28,045 bases of DNA. Origin: JAZDLM01 sp043801895 (GTDB lineage Bacteria > Patescibacteriota > Kazan-3B-28). The position numbers and the translations under genes were made by a program. The stretch spans positions 1-28,045 of the forward strand of contig JAZDLM010000005.1 of assembly GCA_043801895.1 (NCBI GenBank), read 5' to 3'. The notes under the pieces were generated by a model. That model ran no database searches and was not told the origin of the DNA. It saw only the letters and a program-made list of their open reading frames with translations. This document shows positions 23,031 to 28,045 of this stretch, piece by piece (position 1 is the stretch's first letter; each line of letters starts with the position of its first letter).

Positions 23031-23345
23031 CCATTGGAGCGAGGTCGTCTTCCGTTTCTATCTCCGCCATTGGAATCCGAGCGTCCTTATCTTTATTCGG
23101 CCCTTCGACGTAGGGTCGTTCCGAATTGAGCTAAATCATCGCTGCGTGGGGCATGTTTGATCCCGCCATTCTCGCCGAAGGCGAGATGGGAACCAGTTGC
23201 CTCTAGGCAACTGGCGGGAGAGTTTCGACCATTAGTGGAAAGACAGTTTTGCCATTGAATAGACCTGAAGCCGTGGGCCGGCGATTTGTCCCGCTTTGAC
23301 AAGCCAAAGCGGGAATCGGTCGAGCGTAATTTGGCGCTCGGAAAA
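23031..23345. repeat. Composite palindromic intergenic region
   Basis: No gene is seen between 23021 and 23357. The stretch has two GCCATTGGA motifs, then an outer TCCCGCCA/TGGCGGGA pair enclosing CTCGCC-GAA-GGCGAG and CAGTTGCC-TCTA-GGCAACTG. Next come CCCGCTTT/AAAGCGGG and, at the rplA end, CGAGCG/CGCTCG. The last hairpin lies just downstream of rplA but has no T-run after it. The outer CCCGCC/GGCGGG plus variable inner hairpin recurs at 25940-26055. Confidence 0.6.
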
Positions 23346-23357
23346 GAAAAACAAAAA

Positions 23358-24161
23358 TTAAATAGAATTAAGATCCACTTTAACTCCTGGCCCCATCGTA
23401 CTCGCGATAGTAAGCTTCTGAATGTAAGTCCCCTTGGCACTGGCCGGTTTAGCCGACTGAATTGCCGAAATGATAGCCCTGAAGTTAGCGAGTAGGTCCT
23501 CAGCGCTAAACGATACTTTCCCAAAGCCAAGATGGATGATCGAGTCTTTATCTAGCCGGAACTCGACTTTTCCTTTTTTGAATTCCTGAACCGCCTTCGC
23601 CACATCTGCAGTTACCGTGCCGGATTTAGGATTTGGCATTAAACCTTTGGTGCCAAGAGTTTGCCCTAATTTACCAACTTTGGGCATGGCGGCCGGAGTG
23701 GCAATCGCCACATCGAAGTCCAGCCAACCGTCCTCGATTTTCTTTATCATATCCTCCAGCCCCACAAAGTCGGCACCGGCTTCTTTGGCCTTTTTCGCGT
23801 CTGCTTCGTCAGCGATTACCAAAATCTTTACCGCTCTGCCAGTACCGGCGGGCAGATTTACCGTGCCGCGCACATTTTGGTCTGCCTTCTTTGGGTCCAC
23901 GCCCATTTGCATATGTAGCTCTACCGTCGCGTCAAATTTCACCGGTGAAGTTTCTTTAACTAGCGCGATGGCTTCTTGCGCTGGGTATGCCTTTCCTGGC
24001 TCAACTTTCTTGGCCATCTCAAGATATTTCTTGCCATGGCCAAACTTCCGAGGAGCCTTTGGCTTCTTGGCTCCGATGTCCTCCGAAGCTTTTGCGTAGG
24101 AGGATTTACCGCCCACTGCCTTCTTTGCCGCCTTCTTTGCGGCTGCTTTCTTTTCCGCCAT
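23358..24161 (-). CDS. rplA: Ribosomal protein L1
   Basis: Forms the L1 stalk that helps release deacylated tRNA; 267 aa, longer than the usual 230. The core is typical: KFDATVELHMQMGVDPKKADQNVRGTV, then GLMPNPKSGTV and EFRLDKDSIIHLGFGKVSF. The extra length is an N-terminal basic Ala/Lys tail of about 40 residues. In it, residues 20-28 (SSYAKASED) come from a 26-bp palindrome. AGGAGG precedes ATGATG; I use the second ATG (24161), giving better spacing. It lies 75 bp after rplK in one unit. Confidence 0.96.
   Translation of the reverse strand: MAEKKAAAKKAAKKAVGGKSSYAKASEDIGAKKPKAPRKFGHGKKYLEMAKKVEPGKAYPAQEAIALVKETSPVKFDATVELHMQMGVDPKKADQNVRGTVNLPAGTGRAVKILVIADEADAKKAKEAGADFVGLEDMIKKIEDGWLDFDVAIATPAAMPKVGKLGQTLGTKGLMPNPKSGTVTADVAKAVQEFKKGKVEFRLDKDSIIHLGFGKVSFSAEDLLANFRAIISAIQSAKPASAKGTYIQKLTIASTMGPGVKVDLNSI
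24079..24104. repeat. 26-bp palindrome inside rplA
   Basis: Ends TCCTCC and GGAGGA, translated in frame as SSYAKASED. It is related to the palindrome inside rplL, inserted in the opposite orientation. Confidence 0.7.
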
Positions 24162-24236
24162 CATAACCTCCTGTACGCGGTGCTAACGTCCCGGTATCAG
24201 CCAGAACTCCCGCCTATTAGGAAATATAATCAGATT

Positions 24237-24662
24237 TTAACTTTCGATTTCGATCCCCATATTCCGAGCGGTCCCGGCGATAATCTTCATCGCCGCTTCC
24301 GTATCGTTGGCTTTCAAATCGGGCATCTTCTTCTCGGCAATTTCCCTTAGCTGAGCCTGAGTTAGCTTGCCCACTTTGGTCTTGTTCGGCACGCCCGAGC
24401 CTTTCTCCAAACCGAGCGCTTTTTTGATCAGCCCGGAAGCTGGGGGCTGTTTCAAAATAAAATCGAACGACCTATCTTCATAGATCGTCACCACCGCCGG
24501 GACCACATTCCCTATTAGCCCTTTGGTCTGCTCGTTATACCGATTGCAAAAATCCATGATCTGGATCCCGTGCGGGCCCAGCGCTGTACCAACTGGCGGG
24601 GCCGGGCTAGCTTTCCCCGCCTCGCATTGGACCTTCACAACTGCTTTAACTTTCTTTGCCAT
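24237..24662 (-). CDS. rplK: Ribosomal protein L11
   Basis: Part of the GTPase-associated centre, binding 23S rRNA; 141 aa, exactly the family length. Readable signatures are AGKASPAPPVGTALGPHGIQIMDFCNRYNEQT, DRSFDFILKQPPAS and AMKIIAGTARNMGIEI. The promoter TTGACA-N17-AATAAT ends 8 nt before ATG, so the rplKA transcript should start at or beside the start codon. The usual neighbours nusG and secE are absent upstream; a protease gene lies there instead. Confidence 0.97.
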   Translation of the reverse strand: MAKKVKAVVKVQCEAGKASPAPPVGTALGPHGIQIMDFCNRYNEQTKGLIGNVVPAVVTIYEDRSFDFILKQPPASGLIKKALGLEKGSGVPNKTKVGKLTQAQLREIAEKKMPDLKANDTEAAMKIIAGTARNMGIEIES

Positions 24663-24670
24663 ACCCCGAG

Positions 24671-24699
24671 ATTATTCCTTATCCAGTCTGACCTGTCAA
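24671..24699 (-). promoter_or_regulatory. rplKA promoter, leaderless
   Basis: Perfect TTGACA (24694-24699), 17-bp spacer, AATAAT (24671-24676), 8 nt before the ATG. Confidence 0.8.
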
Positions 24700-24702
24700 G
24701 CG

Positions 24703-24729
24703 AAAAACCGACTCTCCTAGTCGGTTTTT
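24703..24729. terminator. Bidirectional terminator
   Basis: AAAAACCGACT/AGTCGGTTTTT, an 11-bp stem with T-runs on both strands. It ends the protease gene just ahead of the rplK promoter. Confidence 0.9.
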
Positions 24730-24746
24730 CTTAAACAAAAATCAGA

Positions 24747-25589
24747 TTAATACAGCTTGCTGATCCCAGCAATATCCCCAGACTCCAGACTCTGTTTCTT
24801 GATCTCCCCATAAGTAGCATAGCCGTACATAGTCTGTTCCGAGCACCCCGTATTGTACAAATCGGATAGCCCGACGCTGTGGCCCAACTCGTGGGTAGAA
24901 ATATTTTCGAAGTCCATTTTTCCTGCCTCGCCTGAAGCAGACCAAGTGTAATCAACATCATCGTAAACCTGATCCCACTCTGTCAGCGCACGACCTTGGG
25001 GCGGTCCGCCAAAGATACCCCAGACGATAGTAACCGCTATTGCACCTTGGCCAGACACATCGGCAAAATACGCCTCGTTCAATCCATCCGGAGCAACTAA
25101 GTCGGCGAATAAGCTATCCGTCGTTTCTGTCCCGTTGCCAAGAATGTTAATACTGCCACCGCCCATCGCACCATCCGCAGCATCTTCCCACTTGCTGATA
25201 TCAGCTGCCTCATCATTGAACAGCGTAGTGCCATCCAAACTGCTGGCGTTTGCCGGATTCATCAACCAGTCCTCGACTGTTTTCCATTTCGCTCCGCTGG
25301 CCAGAAAGGCATAGCAGGTCGAACCCCCACCTGGTTTGCCACCACCGCCACCACCTTTAACATAGTGAACGATGGCATAGCCCTCCACTACCTTACCGCT
25401 AGTCGGATCGACTGCTGCACCCAGTGAAATTACTGGTGAGTGGTCGGCTGATGACGGCAAAATCAAAGTTTTTTGCGTACCCAGTGTTGTCAGATGAAAA
25501 GTACTGCGCTCCGGCATAGCCAAAGCCGAGCCAGCAACCGTCGCAACCAAAACCAGCCCAATGGCTAGAGTAATTATTTTCCTCTTCAT
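24747..25589 (-). CDS. Secreted matrixin-like zinc metalloprotease
   Basis: A 280-aa exported protein. The signal peptide is KRKIITLAIGLVLVATVAGSALA, with a cut likely after SALA. The zinc site is STHELGHSVGLSD, the HExxHxxGxxD form of the metzincins, with Asp in place of the third His. A Met-turn follows (QTMYGY), then SGDIAGISKLY near the end, as in matrixins. AGGAGGGG stands 2 nt before the ATG at 25589, closer than usual. A longer frame upstream translates the tRNA-Thr gene and is not real. Secretion through Sec, helped by the SecDF of this window, is likely. Substrate unknown. Confidence 0.88.
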   Translation of the reverse strand: MKRKIITLAIGLVLVATVAGSALAMPERSTFHLTTLGTQKTLILPSSADHSPVISLGAAVDPTSGKVVEGYAIVHYVKGGGGGGKPGGGSTCYAFLASGAKWKTVEDWLMNPANASSLDGTTLFNDEAADISKWEDAADGAMGGGSINILGNGTETTDSLFADLVAPDGLNEAYFADVSGQGAIAVTIVWGIFGGPPQGRALTEWDQVYDDVDYTWSASGEAGKMDFENISTHELGHSVGLSDLYNTGCSEQTMYGYATYGEIKKQSLESGDIAGISKLY

Positions 25590-25619
25590 ATCCCCTCCTA
25601 AAAAATAGATATAACTTTC

Positions 25620-25695
25620 TGGAGCCTTCGACCGGGATTGAACCGGTGACCTCCTCCTTACCATGGAGGCGCTCTACCAGCTGAGCTACGAAGGC
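25620..25695 (-). tRNA. tRNA-Thr(GGT)
   Basis: Acceptor GCCTTCG/CGAAGGC, D-arm TAGCTCAGCTGGTAGAGC, anticodon stem CCTCC/GGAGG around loop ATGGTAA (anticodon GGT), T-arm CCGGTTCAATCCCGG. The discriminator is T and CCA is encoded. Its 5' ten bases overlap the last codons and stop of the GIY-YIG gene. Confidence 0.95.
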
Positions 25696-25696
25696 A
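25683..25696. repeat. 14-bp direct repeat, copy inside tRNA-Thr
   Basis: GAGCTACGAAGGCA: the 5' end of tRNA-Thr. An exact copy lies at 26051-26064, on the far side of the GIY-YIG gene. Confidence 0.8.
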
Positions 25697-25928
25697 GGCT
25701 AGTCTTCAAAAATCGTCTGCCAGCTGCGGACTTTAGATATTTCTCGCGCCGACTGGCATCTTCAAAACTATCAAGTTTCTCGCAGTATGCCAATTTTAAA
25801 TTACGCATCTTGCGGGTCGTAACGGTATGGCCACTTCGATGCTCGGCGAGACGGCGATGGATATCATTGGTCATCCCCTTATAGAGATGTCCACGATCAT
25901 CCTGTAAAACATAAACGTAATAAATCAT
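25686..25928 (-). CDS. Small GIY-YIG endonuclease
   Basis: An 80-aa single-domain GIY-YIG nuclease of the UvrC-N/YhbQ type. The motif appears as YYVYVL...LYKGMTNDIHRRLAEH, with YKG in place of YIG, and the catalytic Glu is in ASRREKYLKSAAGRRFL. The ATG at 25928 has GGGGAG 8 nt upstream; a longer frame upstream translates repeat DNA. Its last codons and stop TAG use the first ten bases of the tRNA-Thr gene. A 14-bp copy of that tRNA end lies beyond its start, which hints that it arrived by insertion. Such tiny genes are common in CPR genomes; function unknown. Confidence 0.82.
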   Translation of the reverse strand: MIYYVYVLQDDRGHLYKGMTNDIHRRLAEHRSGHTVTTRKMRNLKLAYCEKLDSFEDASRREKYLKSAAGRRFLKTSLPS

Positions 25929-25939
25929 AGGTGCGCTCC

Positions 25940-26050
25940 CCGCCCGACTCCAGCCCGAAAGAATGTCTTTCATTCTGGCGGGGAACGACTTCAGTCGTTC
26001 GGGCGGGTACCAGCTGCCAGCCCGACAAGAATGACTTGTCATTCTGGCGG
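25940..26050. repeat. Cluster of CCCGCC/GGCGGG hairpin repeats
   Basis: Two related copies of an AGCCCGA-xAAGAATG...CATTCTGGCGGG unit, one with the perfect AGAATGAC-TT-GTCATTCT hairpin. Between them is GAACGACTTCAGTCGTTC. They fill the DNA between the GIY-YIG start and the outer 14-bp repeat. Confidence 0.7.
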
Positions 26051-26064
26051 GAGCTACGAAGGCA
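26051..26064. repeat. 14-bp direct repeat, outer copy
   Basis: Exact second copy of GAGCTACGAAGGCA, 368 bp from the copy in tRNA-Thr. What follows (26065-26175) has a GCCTGCCCG/CGGGCGGGC hairpin and no gene. Confidence 0.8.
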
Positions 26065-26175
26065 TTAATTTTTCGAGGCTAGAGATGATTTCCCCGCTGC
26101 CTGCCCGAAACGCTTCGCGTATCGATGCGGGCGGGCTGCGGGGGCCCTGCGCTCACCGCACATAGGAACACGATA

Positions 26176-26248
26176 CTTTGTAGTGTAGCAGCTCGCGAGC
26201 GAACCACCAGCCTAACGGCTGGAGGTTCAAATCTATCTACAGATACCA
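26176..26248 (+). pseudogene. tRNA-like remnant
   Basis: The 3' half looks like a tRNA: GGTTCAAATC for the T-loop, an acceptor-like TACAGAT, then ACCA. The 5' side CTTTGTA pairs with it except at the end. The anticodon arm (CCAGC/GCTGG) has a six-base loop and no good D-arm forms. It ends in the same ACCAGGGGCAA as the tRNA-Tyr on the other strand. Confidence 0.35.
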
Positions 26249-26287
26249 GGGGCAACCGGCCAAGCAGACTGGCCGTTTGCCCCTGGT
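26245..26287. repeat. Long hairpin linking two tRNA 3' ends
   Basis: ACCAGGGGCAA (26245-26255) and CGGCCA (26257-26262) pair with TGGCCG (26270-26275) and TTGCCCCTGGT (26277-26287), one C/T mismatch, 7-nt loop. It includes the CCA of tRNA-Tyr on one side and of the tRNA-like remnant on the other. Confidence 0.75.
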
Positions 26288-26369
26288 GCCGAGGCTAGGA
26301 TTCGAACCTAGGAAGGCGTAAGCCAACTGATTTACAGTCAGTCCCGTTTGACCGCTTCGGTACCTCGGC
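26284..26369 (-). tRNA. tRNA-Tyr(GTA), second copy
   Basis: Acceptor GCCGAGG/CCTCGGC, anticodon loop CTGTAAA in an ACTGA/TCAGT stem (anticodon GTA), long extra arm (GGCTTACGCC), T-arm CTAGGTTCGAATCCTAG. The discriminator is A, with CCA encoded. It differs from the copy at 4642 in the acceptor, D and anticodon stems. Confidence 0.95.
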
Positions 26370-26377
26370 GAGAAAGA

Positions 26378-26947
26378 TTATTTTAACTTCTCTTCAGCTT
26401 TTTTTAAAAGTTCAGCGTAATTCTCGTGGCGCGGCTCAAGAATTAATCCCCGCTCGTAACAGTCGGCTGCCTTACGGTACTTCTTGTTCATGAAGTAAGC
26501 CAGCCCAAGATTCACCAGACGCGAGGCGATCTTGTCATTGATCGAAATAGATTTCTCGTAAGCTTCGATCGCATTCTCGTAATCTTCCAGCTCGTAAAAG
26601 AGCAACCCAAGATTATTGTGGAAAGTATCATTTTCCGGCTCGAGCTTTAAGGCTTGCTTAAGCGCGGCCTTGGCATCTTTGTAATTCTTATCGGCTAAAT
26701 AGATCAAGCCGAGCTTGTTGTAGAGAGTAGCGTCTTCCGGCTCTTTCTCCAGCAATTTCAGATACAATTTCTCGGCTTGTTTCAGTTCGCCCTGTTCGAA
26801 GTATTCATCAGCCTGCGCCCGAATATTTTTAACCCGGCTCCCTTCGCCCGAGGCTTGCTTTAGAGCCACATCCGCGTCCACCGGCAGCTTGTGCAGCACT
26901 ATGACCAAAATCAGAACGGTGGCGACAAAAACTATGATCTCCCACAT
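26378..26947 (-). CDS. Membrane-anchored TPR protein
   Basis: A 189-aa protein with one N-terminal helix (WEIIVFVATVLILVIVLHKL) and then about four TPR units: AEKLYLKLLEKEPEDATLYNKLG, AKAALKQALKLEPENDTFHNNLG, AIEAYEKSISINDKIASRLVNLG and AADCYERGLILEPRHENY. TPR proteins hold complexes together; the partner is unknown. The stop codon overlaps an A/T-rich stretch (TTAAAATAAT) that may be the -10 of the tRNA-Tyr gene. It lies 45 bp after holB. Confidence 0.88.
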   Translation of the reverse strand: MWEIIVFVATVLILVIVLHKLPVDADVALKQASGEGSRVKNIRAQADEYFEQGELKQAEKLYLKLLEKEPEDATLYNKLGLIYLADKNYKDAKAALKQALKLEPENDTFHNNLGLLFYELEDYENAIEAYEKSISINDKIASRLVNLGLAYFMNKKYRKAADCYERGLILEPRHENYAELLKKAEEKLK

Positions 26948-26991
26948 AAGCCAAACTTAATTTTACTCACCAAACTTTAGCAGATTTGAGG

Positions 26992-27852
26992 TTAAAAAAC
27001 AAGCAGCAGAGCCTCTAATGCCGCGCGGGTGTTCACATTATCTTTTATCTGATCGATAGCTTCTTGCATCCGCGCCAGCAGCCCGGCAATCTTGGCATCC
27101 GGGGCCTGCAGCAACTTCTCCCGCAAGACCACTATCCCATTAGTCAAAAACTCCACCGCATCAGTCCGCTCTTTTACTTTTTCCGCCCATTTAAATTTAT
27201 CTTCTAAGCTCTGCCGTTCGATATCCAACCAAAACTCGCGGGCTTGCTGGAAATCCTCCCATCTATCTGGGTGGGCTAACATTTCTTTTACAAACCCCAG
27301 GCTCCCGCGCGCCGCAGCCAATAAGTCCGGCGCCACGCCCGGCACAGTCTGTTGAATTTCTTCATCGGTCAGAGGTGAGAAGCGGATCACCTGCGCGCGC
27401 GATACAATAGTCGGCAACAATCGGCGTTCGTCCTCGGTTATCAAGATCAGTATCGTATCCGCGTGGGGCTCTTCCAGAGTTTTCAGCAGAGCATTTTGAG
27501 CGCCAATGCTTAAGCCCTCGGCCTCGTCGATAATAGCCGCTTTAATTTGCGAGCGGATCGGCGATAGCTCCATAAACTTGCGCAATTCATCCACCGCGTC
27601 CTTGATACCCTTCTTGTGTTCGCGCATAGCGGACAAAATCTGCGAAAAGATGAAAGTGTCCGGGTGATTCGTCATCTCGTCTTGATGCAGCGCCCGAGCC
27701 AATAAAATAGCGGTGGTCTTTCGCCCAACACCTTTGGGCCCAACGAAAATCAAAGTCTGCGCCAGCACTTCGTTCGCTACCGCTCGGCCTAGCAACTCTC
27801 TTGCTTTTGGCTGGCCCACCAGCCCATCAAAAATCCCTACCGCCGTCTCCAT
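26992..27852 (-). CDS. holB: DNA polymerase III delta-prime subunit
   Basis: Clamp-loader subunit of the replicative polymerase; 286 aa. LIFVGPKGVGRKTTAILLARAL is the P-loop segment with an Arg-Lys order (GRKT) sometimes seen in delta-prime. IIDEAEGLSIGAQNALLKTLEEP is the Walker B/sensor helix typical of HolB and DnaX, and TIVSRAQVIRF stands for the SRC motif, with Ala for Cys. The protein lacks a DnaX-like C-terminus. I start at ATG 27852 (METAVGIFDGL). TACAAT ends 6 nt upstream, so the mRNA is probably leaderless. Confidence 0.9.
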   Translation of the reverse strand: METAVGIFDGLVGQPKARELLGRAVANEVLAQTLIFVGPKGVGRKTTAILLARALHQDEMTNHPDTFIFSQILSAMREHKKGIKDAVDELRKFMELSPIRSQIKAAIIDEAEGLSIGAQNALLKTLEEPHADTILILITEDERRLLPTIVSRAQVIRFSPLTDEEIQQTVPGVAPDLLAAARGSLGFVKEMLAHPDRWEDFQQAREFWLDIERQSLEDKFKWAEKVKERTDAVEFLTNGIVVLREKLLQAPDAKIAGLLARMQEAIDQIKDNVNTRAALEALLLVF

Positions 27853-27858
27853 AGGTCT

Positions 27859-27864
27859 ATTGTA
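27859..27864 (-). promoter_or_regulatory. holB -10, leaderless
   Basis: TACAAT ending 6 nt before the ATG at 27852; no -35 seen. Confidence 0.45.
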
Positions 27865-27899
27865 CTGCACCCAGCCGCTAGCCCCCTAAGCCGCTCTCC

Positions 27900-27908
27900 T
27901 GATACAAT
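27900..27908 (+). promoter_or_regulatory. tRNA-Thr(TGT) extended -10
   Basis: TGATACAAT, 14 nt before the mature tRNA 5' end. It faces away from the holB promoter. Confidence 0.5.
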
Positions 27909-27922
27909 CTGACTGTAATCTG

Positions 27923-27997
27923 GCCGGCTTAGCTCAGTGGTAGAGCAACTGTTTTGTAAACAGAAGACCGTCGGTTCGAATCCGACAGCCGGCTCCA
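27923..27997 (+). tRNA. tRNA-Thr(TGT)
   Basis: Acceptor GCCGGCT/AGCCGGC, D-arm TAGCTCAGTGGTAGAGC, anticodon loop TTTGTAA (anticodon TGT) in a CTGT/ACAG stem, T-arm GTCGGTTCGAATCCGAC. The discriminator is T and CCA is encoded. Confidence 0.95.
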
Positions 27998-28003
27998 GTC
28001 TTC

Positions 28004-28021
28004 GTCCGTCAGCTGACGGAC
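28004..28021. repeat. TCCGYCARYTGRCGGA palindrome, second copy
   Basis: GTCCGTCAGCTGACGGAC, a perfect 18-bp palindrome just after tRNA-Thr(TGT), matching the palindrome in the L10 leader. Confidence 0.7.
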
Positions 28022-28045
28022 TTCGCCTGGCTTACGCCAAAAGAA

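Noticed and set aside
25929..26042. 38-residue N-terminal extension of the GIY-YIG protein
   Set aside because: It is entirely translated palindromic repeat; a good ribosome site supports the inner ATG.

Overview
The window looks like the chromosome of a Patescibacteria/CPR-type bacterium. Ordinary housekeeping genes (hisS, recJ, secDF, rplK, rplA, rplJ, rplL, tgt, holB, dut, tmk, a ThyX-like gene) sit beside small membrane proteins, a tiny GIY-YIG endonuclease and many short palindromic repeats. Several genes have a -10 box only 6-9 nt before the start codon, which predicts leaderless mRNAs. TGA behaves as a stop, so the standard bacterial code fits. The lineage is inferred from gene style; no rRNA is present to prove it.

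Layout: (1) 1-4.6 kb, minus strand: a PD-(D/E)XK nuclease cut by the window edge, a small hypothetical gene, hisS, and recJ. A promoter- and terminator-bounded structured segment lies between hisS and recJ. (2) 4.64-5.0 kb, plus strand: tRNA-Tyr and a second structured segment ending in a terminator. (3) 5.0-8.5 kb, minus: manC-secD-secF, probably one operon. (4) 8.5-9.0 kb, minus: a third structured segment of about 435 nt. (5) 9.0-11.7 kb, plus: thpR, then three proteins with the same N-terminal membrane motif, with a fourth structured segment among them. (6) 11.8-16.1 kb, minus: a 1446-aa protein with two cyclase-like domains, a P-loop ATPase and TPR-like repeats, resembling soluble adenylyl cyclase. 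(7) 16.2-17.3 kb: tgt. (8) 17.6-24.7 kb: the usual rplKAJL cluster is split. rplK-rplA and rplJ-rplL are separated by about 4.5 kb holding the L10 leader, two 117-118-bp inverted-repeat units, a tandem ThyX-like gene, tmk, dut and an unknown Cys-rich gene. (9) 24.7-28 kb: a secreted metzincin protease, tRNA-Thr(GGT) with a GIY-YIG gene apparently inserted at its 5' end, a tRNA-like remnant, tRNA-Tyr, a TPR membrane protein, holB and tRNA-Thr(TGT).

The genes fall into translation (ribosomal proteins, hisS, tgt, tRNAs), protein export (SecDF), DNA repair and replication (RecJ, HolB, PD-(D/E)XK), and dTTP supply (Dut, ThyX-like, Tmk). The least explained parts are the four structured transcription units, the inverted-repeat units between the rplJ and thyX promoters, the translated palindromes in rplA and rplL, the GIY-YIG/tRNA junction, and the cyclase-ATPase giant. 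All calls come from reading the sequence; no searches or folding programs were run.
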